The notes under the pieces are model-generated. The model did no database searches. It was not told the origin of the DNA and saw nothing but the letters and a program-made list of their open reading frames with translations. This document shows positions 21,001-33,347 of a DNA stretch of 64,000 bases, in pieces. Origin of the DNA: Ornithinibacillus scapharcae TW25 (GTDB lineage: Bacteria > Bacillota > Bacilli > Bacillales > Amphibacillaceae); NCBI RefSeq assembly GCF_000190475.1, contig NZ_AEWH01000071.1:62001-126000 (forward strand), read 5' to 3'. Positions within the stretch are counted from its first letter, which is position 1. Each line of letters opens with the position of its first letter. The position numbers and the translations under genes were made by a program.

Positions 21001-21318
21001 ACCCTTTTCTGATAATTCAATCAGTAGATTTAAGGCCGTTTGACCTCCAAAACTCGCTAGAATTCCATCTGGTTTCTCACGGATTAAGATTTCCTCTACC
21101 GTTTCCGTAACCAATGGCTCCATATACACTTTACTCGCAATAGATGGATCAGTCATAATCGTTGCAGGATTATTATTCAGAAGAACAACTTCTATTCCTT
21201 CCTCTTGTAATGCTAGACAAGCTTGTGTACCGGAATAATCAAATTCAGCAGCTTGTCCTATTGTAATTGGCCCCGAACCTATAATGAGAACTTTTGATAG
21301 TTTTTTATGTGAATACAT
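18061..21318 (-). CDS. carB: Carbamoyl-phosphate synthase large subunit
   Basis: Makes carbamoyl phosphate from bicarbonate, ATP and ammonia channelled from CarA. The 1085-residue protein has the duplicated CPSase layout: an N-terminal half starting [22 protein letters not shown] with GGEGGGHA, a second half starting [20 protein letters not shown], and a C-terminal MGS-like regulatory domain (about 930-1085). I chose the ATG at 21318, which overlaps the carA stop by 14 nt and follows GAGAGG; an upstream in-frame TTG at 21336 is less likely. Normally carAB lies in a pyr or arg operon; here no pyrimidine or arginine gene is near, and the first megasynthase gene follows after 67 nt. I infer a dedicated copy feeding the carbamoyltransferase at the left edge. 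Whether a second carAB exists elsewhere in the genome cannot be seen. Confidence 0.95.
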   Translation of the reverse strand: [1085 protein letters not shown]

Positions 21319-22417
21319 ATTTCCTCTCACTTTCAATCATTTGTAAGTAGTCTTTGAAAATACTTAATGTATCGAGTGGTCCTGGTGAAGATTCAGGATG
21401 AAATTGTACGGTTTGAATCGGTAATTTCTTATGTTGTAATCCTTCAATGGAGTTGTCGTTCACATGACTATAAGTTATGTCGAATTCCTCTTCTATTTCC
21501 TTATTCTTGGTTACTACATAACCATGGTTTTGAGATGTGATAAACACTTTTCCGGTTTTATGATTATAGACTGGATGGTTGGAGCCACGATGGCCAAAGC
21601 CCATTCTCTCTGTCATCCCACCATATGCAGCAGCAATTAGCTGATGTCCTAAACAAATGCCGAGTGTCGGGTAGTTAAAGGTTAATTCCTTTATCACATT
21701 GTATAAATCTTTCATTTGTGCAGGATCTCCAGGTCCGTTGCTAATAAGTATCCCATCTGGTTGAAGACTTTCGATTTGCTCGTAAGTAGTGTTCCACGGA
21801 ACAACTGTTACTTTAGATTCTAAGTTGCAAAGAGTACGTATAATTGATTGTTTACACCCTAGATCCATTACAACAATATGTAGTTTTTTATTCTCTTCTC
21901 TTGGCTCGTGTCCAAATCTTAATATCTTCTTAGTTGAAACTTTTTGAATCAAATCAATGCTATTTAATTTATATCCACGCATTTCATATAGCTTTTCTTT
22001 AATTATATTTGAGTCTGGAGGATAATTGGTTAGTATCCCTTTCATCGCCTTATTTCTTCCTATGTACTTTACAATTGCTCTTGTATCAACACCAGTAAGG
22101 TGAGGGATTTTATTTTTATTTAAGTAATGAAGAAAAGTCTCTTCCTGTTTTTGTTCTTTTGTTAGATGAAAATCATATGCAATCACTCCGGTTAAATGTT
22201 TCACATCGGATTCTTCACTATCTTGATTTAACCCATAGTTTCCAATTAAGGGATAGGTAAACACGATAATCTGGTCAGCATACGATGGGTCTGTAATAAT
22301 TTCCTGATATCCGGTCATGCTTGTTGTAAAAACGACTTCACCAATATTGTCATTTCCATTTTCAATAGTTCCCATAAAGCTTGTTCCATCTTCCAATACA
22401 AGATATCCTGTTGTCAC
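21305..22417 (-). CDS. carA: Carbamoyl-phosphate synthase small (glutaminase) subunit
   Basis: Hydrolyses glutamine and passes ammonia to CarB. The 370-residue protein has the CarA-specific N-terminal domain (LVLEDGTSFMG, then TSMTGYQEIITDPSYA) and a class I glutamine amidotransferase domain with the nucleophile Cys in LGICLGHQL and the His-Glu pair in HPESSPGP. I place the start at the GTG at 22417: it directly precedes the family's usual first residues and has AAGGGGG 8 nt upstream. An in-frame ATG at 22447 would add ten residues across that ribosome site. This is the first gene of the biosynthetic operon, about 145 nt downstream of the predicted transcription start. I see no PyrR-type attenuator or clear arginine box in the leader, which argues against ordinary pyrimidine or arginine control. 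Confidence 0.95.
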   Translation of the reverse strand: MTTGYLVLEDGTSFMGTIENGNDNIGEVVFTTSMTGYQEIITDPSYADQIIVFTYPLIGNYGLNQDSEESDVKHLTGVIAYDFHLTKEQKQEETFLHYLNKNKIPHLTGVDTRAIVKYIGRNKAMKGILTNYPPDSNIIKEKLYEMRGYKLNSIDLIQKVSTKKILRFGHEPREENKKLHIVVMDLGCKQSIIRTLCNLESKVTVVPWNTTYEQIESLQPDGILISNGPGDPAQMKDLYNVIKELTFNYPTLGICLGHQLIAAAYGGMTERMGFGHRGSNHPVYNHKTGKVFITSQNHGYVVTKNKEIEEEFDITYSHVNDNSIEGLQHKKLPIQTVQFHPESSPGPLDTLSIFKDYLQMIESERKYVFT

Positions 22418-22568
22418 AAAATAAACCCCCTTCACAGTAAACATCATTGTGGAAAAGTATTTTGTATATCTTTATTTTCACCACTGGTCGGCAAATTTCT
22501 CCGAATATTTTGCTTATCTCCCAACATATAAAAAGTATCCTTCAAGTCAAATTTGTCTGACTAATCGT

Positions 22569-22597
22569 ATTATATATAAAATTGTAATATCATGCAA
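22569..22597 (-). promoter_or_regulatory. SigA-type promoter of the carAB/NRPS operon
   Basis: Read on the minus strand, TTGCAT (22592-22597) is followed after exactly 17 nt by a perfect TATAAT (22569-22574). Transcription would start near 22562 and give a leader of about 145 nt before carA. No other promoter of this quality is seen between here and the left edge, so the roughly 22 kb cluster may be one transcript. The remaining 22600-22885 is AT-rich and holds no convincing gene. Confidence 0.6.
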
Positions 22598-22885
22598 CTT
22601 TCTGTAAATTTAACCTAACGATCTTTGCATTTCTTGTAGATTCTATAAACTAGATCATTTGACTCCACTTGCACCAAGCTTATATACTTCTTGAAATTAA
22701 TCGTTTGTTGTTTAGTAAAAGTAAAATTTCAGGTGTTTAGATGGGGGGATGGTTGTATATACTGAGAGGAAATCTTCACAATAGGATTAGTTTAACTTAC
22801 TTGAGACTACCTCACTACATCTTCCTTTATTACGATTCTAATTGAAAGCAATATACATAAAAATGCTCAGAATCGAGGTGCATAC

Positions 22886-22918
22886 AAAAAGGTGAAGCAC
22901 AAAATAGTGCTCCACCTT
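22886..22918 (-). terminator. Rho-independent terminator of murAA
   Basis: AAGGTGaAGCAC (22889-22900) pairs with GTGCTcCACCTT (22907-22918) around a 6-nt loop. On the minus strand the stem is followed by a T run. It separates the conserved murAA block from the biosynthetic operon. Confidence 0.8.
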
Positions 22919-22939
22919 AACAATCTATAACTTTTTCAC

Positions 22940-24250
22940 TTAAGACAATTCTGCTACAAAGTCAATATCACGAGGGCTTACGATATCCCCATTTTCATCC
23001 ACACGTTCGATATCCGCACCTAATTTTGCTAGCTTCTCAGCGAAGTTAACATAGCCACGATCTAAGTGTTTTAGTTCTGTAACTCTTGTTAAACCTTTTG
23101 CATGGAGCCCAGCAAGAATTAATGCAGCTGCTGCACGTAGGTCTGTCGCAGCTACTTCTGCACCTTGAAGTTCAGACGGTCCATCTATAATGACGCTTCG
23201 TCCTTCAATTTTCATTTTAGCATTCATGCGGCGGAATTCTTCCACATGCATGAAGCGATTTTCGAATACCGTTTCTGTTATAACACTAGTCCCATGAGCA
23301 CATAACATTAATGCCATCATTTGAGACTGCATATCTGTTGGAAATCCTGGATGTGGTAATGTTTTAATATCAGTTGATTTTAATACATCAGGCCCGATAA
23401 CACGGATTCCGTTACCTTCTTCTAAAATAGTTACCCCCATCTCCTCTAATTTAGAGATTAAAGGTCTTAAATGGTTACTAACAGCATTCTCAATTAGTAC
23501 ATTTCCACCAGTTATTGCAGCCGCGATCATAAAAGTACCTGCTTCAATTCGGTCAGGAATAATCGAATGCTCAGTTCCAGATAAAGTTTCTACACCTTCG
23601 ATACGGATTGTTTCTGTTCCAGCACCAATAACTTTTCCACCCATTTTATTTAGGAAGTTAGCTAAATCAACAATTTCTGGTTCTTTAGCAGCATTTTCAA
23701 TAATCGTTTTACCTTCAGCAAGAGCGGCAGCCATCATGATATTTTCAGTTGCACCAACACTTGGTACGTCTAAATAAATCTTCGCACCTTGTAATCTACC
23801 ATTTACTTGTGCTTCAACAAAGCCATTCCCTACATGGACAGTTGCACCCATCGCTTCAAAGCCCTTAAGGTGTAGATCAATTGGACGTGAACCGATAGCA
23901 CATCCGCCAGGCATCGCAACGTTCGCATGACCATAACGAGCTAGTAATGGTCCCAAAACAAGAACGGAGGCACGCATTTTACGGACATACTCAAATGGCG
24001 CTTCCGTTATTAATTGTTTTGAAGCATCGATCATTACTGTATTATTTTCAAACGTTACATCAGCATTCATATTACGTAAAACTTCATTAATTGTATAAAC
24101 ATCAGCTAGAGCTGGGACATCATGAATTACGTTTCTTCCCTCGCTAGCAAGAATACTCGCAGCAATTACGGGTAACACAGCATTCTTTGCACCCTCAATG
24201 TGAACATTACCATTCAATTGCTGTCCGCCTCTTACGATGATTTTATCCAT
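22940..24250 (-). CDS. murAA: UDP-N-acetylglucosamine 1-carboxyvinyltransferase MurA (MurAA type)
   Basis: First committed step of peptidoglycan synthesis: transfers enolpyruvate from PEP to UDP-GlcNAc in the cytoplasm. The 436-residue protein starts [14 protein letters not shown], has the catalytic cysteine loop in [15 protein letters not shown] and the PDRIEAGTF motif, as expected for the EPSP synthase-like fold. The ATG at 24250 is chosen because GAAGGAGAT lies 9 nt upstream; an in-frame ATG at 24295 would overlap the end of ywmB. A second paralogue, murAB, is at 57544-58830; low-GC Gram-positives usually carry two. Downstream comes a terminator and then the biosynthetic cluster, whereas in B. 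subtilis spoIID follows. Confidence 0.97.
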   Translation of the reverse strand: MDKIIVRGGQQLNGNVHIEGAKNAVLPVIAASILASEGRNVIHDVPALADVYTINEVLRNMNADVTFENNTVMIDASKQLITEAPFEYVRKMRASVLVLGPLLARYGHANVAMPGGCAIGSRPIDLHLKGFEAMGATVHVGNGFVEAQVNGRLQGAKIYLDVPSVGATENIMMAAALAEGKTIIENAAKEPEIVDLANFLNKMGGKVIGAGTETIRIEGVETLSGTEHSIIPDRIEAGTFMIAAAITGGNVLIENAVSNHLRPLISKLEEMGVTILEEGNGIRVIGPDVLKSTDIKTLPHPGFPTDMQSQMMALMLCAHGTSVITETVFENRFMHVEEFRRMNAKMKIEGRSVIIDGPSELQGAEVAATDLRAAAALILAGLHAKGLTRVTELKHLDRGYVNFAEKLAKLGADIERVDENGDIVSPRDIDFVAELS

Positions 24251-24284
24251 ATTCCAAATCTCCTTCAGATCCATTTTCCCTATA

Positions 24285-24995
24285 TTAATATTCATTTATT
24301 AGGATAGGTGTTCCAATCGTGTATTGGACATCACCATTGCCAAGTGTTTGTGTTACTAATTGAACATTTACTGGCTCATCCTGAATGGTAATTTTTTGAC
24401 CCCATAACGAGGTATACCCATATATTATTTCTAAATTTCTCACTGTCTTTAAATTGTCATTTTGTGTATTTTTATGTTGTAATTTTAGTTTTTTAGTAAA
24501 ATTATCTACATAATCATTTTCAATTATAGCACTTGCCCTCGTAGTCATACAAGAGAATATTTTCATGTTTTCTGTAAAATATTTACTAGTTATTTCTGAT
24601 TGAATTTCTATGTATGTAGATTGTACATCTGAATCCCATGTGTTCCCTTGAATTGTTACCACTAACTCAGCTTGATACGTCTCGTCTTTGGGAAAAATCA
24701 CATTATAATTTACGATAATATTACCCTTTTTGTGAGTGTCCTTAACTGAATAAATAATACTGTTTTCATTTTCGGCCTTTGTGACTAAGTAACTACTACT
24801 TAAATCATGAAGGACTTGACTCAACTCAGCATCATCCTTATTTTCTTTTATAGTAACATTCCAACTATCAATTTGAAGATTACTTTTTGTAAAAACATTA
24901 GCAATATCAATTAGTTCATTTCGTTCATTTCCCATAGCATAAATTGTATTCGATATAAATAAAATTATTAGACATACGGATAATATTCGTTTCAT
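24285..24995 (-). CDS. ywmB: YwmB-family secreted protein
   Basis: A 236-residue protein with a clear N-terminal signal sequence (Lys-Arg, then hydrophobic residues to about position 20, ending in an Ala-rich cleavage region NTIYAMG). It has no catalytic motif I recognise. Identification rests on position: B. subtilis ywmB lies immediately upstream of murAA, downstream of ywzB and the ATP synthase operon, exactly as here, and the size agrees. The function is unknown. It sits 34 nt before the murAA start and is probably co-transcribed with it. Confidence 0.75.
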   Translation of the reverse strand: MKRILSVCLIILFISNTIYAMGNERNELIDIANVFTKSNLQIDSWNVTIKENKDDAELSQVLHDLSSSYLVTKAENENSIIYSVKDTHKKGNIIVNYNVIFPKDETYQAELVVTIQGNTWDSDVQSTYIEIQSEITSKYFTENMKIFSCMTTRASAIIENDYVDNFTKKLKLQHKNTQNDNLKTVRNLEIIYGYTSLWGQKITIQDEPVNVQLVTQTLGNGDVQYTIGTPILINEY

Positions 24996-25081
24996 AGTAA
25001 ATCCCCCTTGTTCAACTTAGTAATAAGTATGAACAAGAGAGATACATAACATACGTCTAATTTGATAGTTTAATAGGTTTT

Positions 25082-25312
25082 CTATAGGAGATAAATAAGA
25101 TCTTGAGACCATTGTAGAAACTCCAAAAAGAATCTACTTACGGTTGAACCAATAGCAATCGTTACTAAGAGTATTAATATCTGTGCCTCAGTTCCTTTAC
25201 CTTTTCGGACTAATGGTTCAAAATTAATGGTTTGAATTAATCTCCAAGTAATAAATATAAATACTATATGGGAAATGATACTTATTAATGCAACTTGACC
25301 GATTGACAACAT
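25082..25312 (-). CDS. ywzB: DUF1146-family small membrane protein (YwzB)
   Basis: A 76-residue protein with two hydrophobic segments (about 4-26 and 44-62) flanking a short basic loop (VRKGKG). In B. subtilis ywzB lies between atpC and ywmB, as here, and the family is known only as DUF1146 (YwzB/YwmB locus). I take ATG 25312 as start because AGGTGG lies 5 nt before it; a GTG three codons upstream is an alternative. The function is unknown. The 430 nt separating it from atpC are AT-rich, with the ATP operon terminator and no gene. Confidence 0.75.
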   Translation of the reverse strand: MLSIGQVALISIISHIVFIFITWRLIQTINFEPLVRKGKGTEAQILILLVTIAIGSTVSRFFLEFLQWSQDLIYLL

Positions 25313-25710
25313 CTTTACCACCTATTTTAAAACTTTTACTTACCTTGACTCTGCCATGAATCAAGGGGAAAGTCAACTATATTGTGCTTCTCTTTAGCTT
25401 TCGACATGCAAACATAAAAATTTACCATTTCCCGGGAAATATCGACAATCGATAAGAAGTTTGTATATGTTTGTGGATTGAATATGTTTATAGGGTATAG
25501 GAGACTAATAGATGTTTATTTTTAGTAGTGTCCAACTAAAAATATTATCCCTTGAATTGGAATTTTACGAAATTTTTTAAGTATTTACTTGTAATATACT
25601 AATGTTCTTTAAGTGTTTATAACTATGATATTTACCTTGTTCTTCATATTCTGAACTTATAACCTGTGCAACCGATGTAATTTAACTATAAGTTATTTCA
25701 TAGAATATAA

Positions 25711-25745
25711 AAAAACCTTCACAGCTTATCGCTGTGAAGATTTTT
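25711..25745. terminator. Bidirectional terminator after the ATP synthase operon
   Basis: CTTCACAGC (25717-25725) and GCTGTGAAG (25731-25739) form a perfect 9-bp stem with a 5-nt loop. An A run precedes and a T run follows, so it can act on both strands; on the minus strand it ends the atp transcript. The rest of 25322-25710 shows no gene. Confidence 0.85.
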
Positions 25746-25753
25746 TATAAAGT

Positions 25754-26194
<441 letters not shown>

Positions 26195-26207
26195 TTAAGC
26201 CTTATTA

Positions 26208-27602
<1,395 letters not shown>

Positions 27603-27630
27603 TTACCCTCCTAACTTACTTTTATCAAGA

Positions 27631-28491
<861 letters not shown>

Positions 28492-28582
28492 TCACCACCC
28501 TTTCGCTTCAGAGCGGGAGTAAAAAGCTTAAGTGTTCAATGGAACCCCTAAGCTTTCTACTCATTACTCTTAAAGGTATTTA

Positions 28583-30100
<1,518 letters not shown>

Positions 30101-30112
30101 TCACCCCTATCA

Positions 30113-30658
30113 TCAAATGTTCGCAAGTTTAATATTTTGCTCAATACGACGTAATTTCCCACTAATCGTTCCATCGAAAATGGTGTTCCCCATACGGATT
30201 TTCATACCACCAACAATGGAAGGGTCTATTACGTTTACAAGCTTGACAACTGATTTATTCAGACGTTTTGCAAATGATTTTTCAAGATCTGATCGTTCAG
30301 CATCAGATAACTCACGAACAGAATATACTGTTCCTTGTGCTACACCACTTGCTTCGTTTACAAGCGCTTCAAATGAATCCGCAATTTCTGGAACGATACC
30401 TACACGGTGACGTTCTACAAGGATCTTCAATGTATTTAATACATCTTGAGACACCCCTGCAAATACTTCTGTTAGAAATTGTTGTTTTTTCACGTTTGTA
30501 ACGCGTGGGTGTGCTAAGAACGAAGTTAATTCACTATTCTCATTAAAGACTTGTTTCACAACACCTAATTCATTCACTAGGATGTTAAGTGTTGATTTTT
30601 CACTACCGAGTTGATAAAGAGCATCTGCGTAACGTTTTGCAACTACTGCTTCACTCAT
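30113..30658 (-). CDS. atpH: ATP synthase delta subunit
   Basis: Peripheral-stalk (OSCP-like) subunit joining F1 to subunit b. The 181-residue protein has the helical N-domain (VAKRYADALYQLG) and the C-terminal motif DPSIVGGMKIRMGNTIFDGTI, both standard for the family. Its start overlaps the stop of atpF by 4 nt, indicating coupled translation. Confidence 0.97.
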   Translation of the reverse strand: MSEAVVAKRYADALYQLGSEKSTLNILVNELGVVKQVFNENSELTSFLAHPRVTNVKKQQFLTEVFAGVSQDVLNTLKILVERHRVGIVPEIADSFEALVNEASGVAQGTVYSVRELSDAERSDLEKSFAKRLNKSVVKLVNVIDPSIVGGMKIRMGNTIFDGTISGKLRRIEQNIKLANI

Positions 30659-31170
30659 CGCTCTTCTCCTACCTCTTTAATGTATTCGTTAATCAGCTTC
30701 TCTTGATCTTGTGCACTTAATTCTTTCTCAATTACTTTACTTGCAATAAGAACAGATAAGGACGCAACTTGATCTTGAAGTGCTTGAAGTGCTTTTTCTT
30801 TTTCGTTTTGAATTTCTTCTTGAGCTGCCTTTTTGATGCGATCTGCTTCCTGTCTTGCAGCTTCAATAATATCTTGTTCCTGCTTCACACCAGCATTTTT
30901 TGCATCTTCAATAATTTTTTGAGCTTCTAATTTCATTTGTTTTAATTGGTCTGTAGCTTCTTTTGCAGCCTTCTCAGCCTCGATACGGCTTTGTTCTGCA
31001 GCTTCGATTTCGCTTGCTACATATTCTTCACGCTTCTTCATCATGTTCATTACTGGACCCCATGCGAACTTACCAACTAGGGCTAGTAAAATGAGGAAGA
31101 AGATTAGTTGTACGATCATATCACCAACATGAAATCCACCTAAAGCGGCGTATATAGTGAATGCTTGCAC
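30655..31170 (-). CDS. atpF: ATP synthase subunit b
   Basis: Peripheral-stalk membrane subunit. It has one N-terminal transmembrane helix (about 15-35), then a long charged helix rich in Glu, Lys, Ala and Gln that forms a dimeric coiled-coil. I choose the GTG at 31170 (171 residues): AAAGGAGTG lies 8 nt upstream and itself contains the more upstream in-frame ATG at 31188, so that ATG cannot easily be the start. It overlaps atpH by 4 nt. Confidence 0.95.
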   Translation of the reverse strand: MQAFTIYAALGGFHVGDMIVQLIFFLILLALVGKFAWGPVMNMMKKREEYVASEIEAAEQSRIEAEKAAKEATDQLKQMKLEAQKIIEDAKNAGVKQEQDIIEAARQEADRIKKAAQEEIQNEKEKALQALQDQVASLSVLIASKVIEKELSAQDQEKLINEYIKEVGEER

Positions 31171-31251
31171 CGAATTCACTCCTTTCAACCTGATTCATAC
31201 CATCAATCTTCAACAATAAAACTACTATTTTATTACTCAGGTAAAAACAAC

Positions 31252-31278
31252 GGCGAAGTTTTATAGGACATCTTCGCC
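31252..31278 (-). promoter_or_regulatory. Intercistronic hairpin between atpE and atpF
   Basis: GGCGAAG (31252-31258) and CTTCGCC (31272-31278) form a 7-bp stem with a 13-nt loop just after the atpE stop. On the minus strand it is followed by a T-rich stretch. It may be a partial terminator or a 3' stabiliser that raises atpE over downstream genes, since the c-ring needs about ten copies; this role is inferred. Confidence 0.5.
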
Positions 31279-31300
31279 ATTTTCAAGTTTGATAAAATTA

Positions 31301-31525
<225 letters not shown>

Positions 31526-31603
31526 TTAAAATATAAATATAATTTTTTTAATAATAATTTCCGGTTTTAACAGAGTTCTATTAAAACTGGTCAATTAATC
31601 TGA

Positions 31604-32332
<729 letters not shown>

Positions 32333-32343
32333 TCACCCCTCTT

Positions 32344-32718
32344 TCAAGCGCTGTCCTGATTTTTGTTCTTAATAAAATCTATCATAATGACCAAGTATGA
32401 AGTCATTAATCCAATTATCACGGCAATCATATGAAAATACTCTTCGTAGCGAAGTGCAATTATGACTGCTAATGCAACTGCGGCAAACCTTGATACTGTA
32501 CCTAGTCCTCGCGCTTTTTCTTCTTTAGCGACTGCTTCTGTAAATTCAATTGTTTTCTTTTGTAATAGATAAAGATTATAGAAGCTTATGGCACTTCCTA
32601 GTAGAAGCCCGAGGAAAATTCGTAAATAAGGAGTAAATCCTGCCCCAAGTACGAATACTGCTAGTAGGTAAAACATCCACTTACGCTGACGGGCATATTG
32701 TTTTTCAGTGTTGGTCAT
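32344..32718 (-). CDS. atpI: ATP synthase subunit I
   Basis: A 124-residue protein with four predicted transmembrane helices (about 14-30, 34-54, 74-88, 95-115). AtpI proteins are small, poorly conserved membrane proteins at the head of atp operons, implicated in c-ring assembly. Identification rests on hydropathy, size and position directly before atpB. It starts 3 nt after the atpZ stop. Confidence 0.9.
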   Translation of the reverse strand: MTNTEKQYARQRKWMFYLLAVFVLGAGFTPYLRIFLGLLLGSAISFYNLYLLQKKTIEFTEAVAKEEKARGLGTVSRFAAVALAVIIALRYEEYFHMIAVIIGLMTSYLVIMIDFIKNKNQDSA

Positions 32719-32721
32719 TCC

Positions 32722-32940
32722 TTACTCGTCTCCCGCTTCAGTGAATTTCTTAACAACTGTTACCATTCCATAGATTCCAGCAGCCAGTCCTAGCAGAAGC
32801 CCAATTATGGTAAAAATTGGCTTTGTGTGTAGCAAATTGTCGACCATGCCACCTATGAAAATCCCTAGAATCGTTCCACCCGCTAAATTAGCAGATACTG
32901 CACTTGTTAGTACAATTGCATGATGTGGCTTTTTCCCCAT
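32722..32940 (-). CDS. atpZ: AtpZ/AtpI-family small membrane protein
   Basis: A 72-residue protein with two transmembrane helices, carrying Gly-rich LAGGTILGIFIGGMVD and GLLLGLAAGIYGM. This is the AtpZ pattern (hairpin protein reported in some alkaliphiles to affect magnesium uptake together with AtpI). The ATG at 32940 is preferred because GGAG lies 8 nt before it; an in-frame codon at 32949 lies inside that site. It is the first gene of the atp operon. Confidence 0.85.
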   Translation of the reverse strand: MGKKPHHAIVLTSAVSANLAGGTILGIFIGGMVDNLLHTKPIFTIIGLLLGLAAGIYGMVTVVKKFTEAGDE

Positions 32941-33081
32941 GATGGACACTCCTTTTCACAAAGAGTTCTGTGGGGGGAATGTTGGAGTAGGTTTTAATAA
33001 AATGAAAACTATGTATTTTCGATACAACGCGATAATTTTCAGTTAATTGGAAACCCTATCATTCTTATTCCACACTAAGTC

Positions 33082-33111
33082 AGTTTACATTAGCCTACCT
33101 TTACTTGTCAA
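33082..33111 (-). promoter_or_regulatory. Candidate promoter of the atp operon
   Basis: On the minus strand a perfect TTGACA (33106-33111) is followed after 18 nt by TAAACT (33082-33087), giving a leader of about 135 nt before atpZ. The -10 is only moderate. The rest of 32950-33300 holds no gene. Confidence 0.45.
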
Positions 33112-33299
33112 TCGGTTTCCCTCTATTTTTGACATATTTCATGCATTCTTAATATTGCATTCAAAAATGACTAGTGATAAACTGTATAGTTTTTAATTCT
33201 CCTTATATTATATCGGAATCCTATCGTTCTAATGGTGACATTTTTGTGAACGAATAGAAGTAATAATGAGGTTATTTTTTACCTTTTCCTCGCGGTTCA

Positions 33300-33338
33300 A
33301 AGAGAAGGTTTTGAGGCCACGCCCCAAAACCTTCTCTT
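33300..33338 (-). terminator. Long stem-loop after the subtilase gene
   Basis: AGAGAAGGTTTTG (33301-33313) and CAAAACCTTCTCT (33325-33337) are a perfect 13-bp inverted repeat with an 11-nt loop, 10 nt after the protease stop. Only three T residues follow on the minus strand, so it is a likely but not classical terminator. Confidence 0.6.
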
Positions 33339-33347
33339 CCAACTTCT

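Noticed and set aside
22418-22562. PyrR-binding attenuator or arginine box before carA
   Set aside because: No conserved PyrR anti-antiterminator motif, no terminator stem and no convincing ARG box in the 145-nt leader.
22740-22844. Plus-strand 34-codon frame between carA and murAA with AGGTG before its ATG
   Set aside because: Weak ribosome site, no promoter, low-complexity content and position against the flow of both neighbours; not enough to call a gene.
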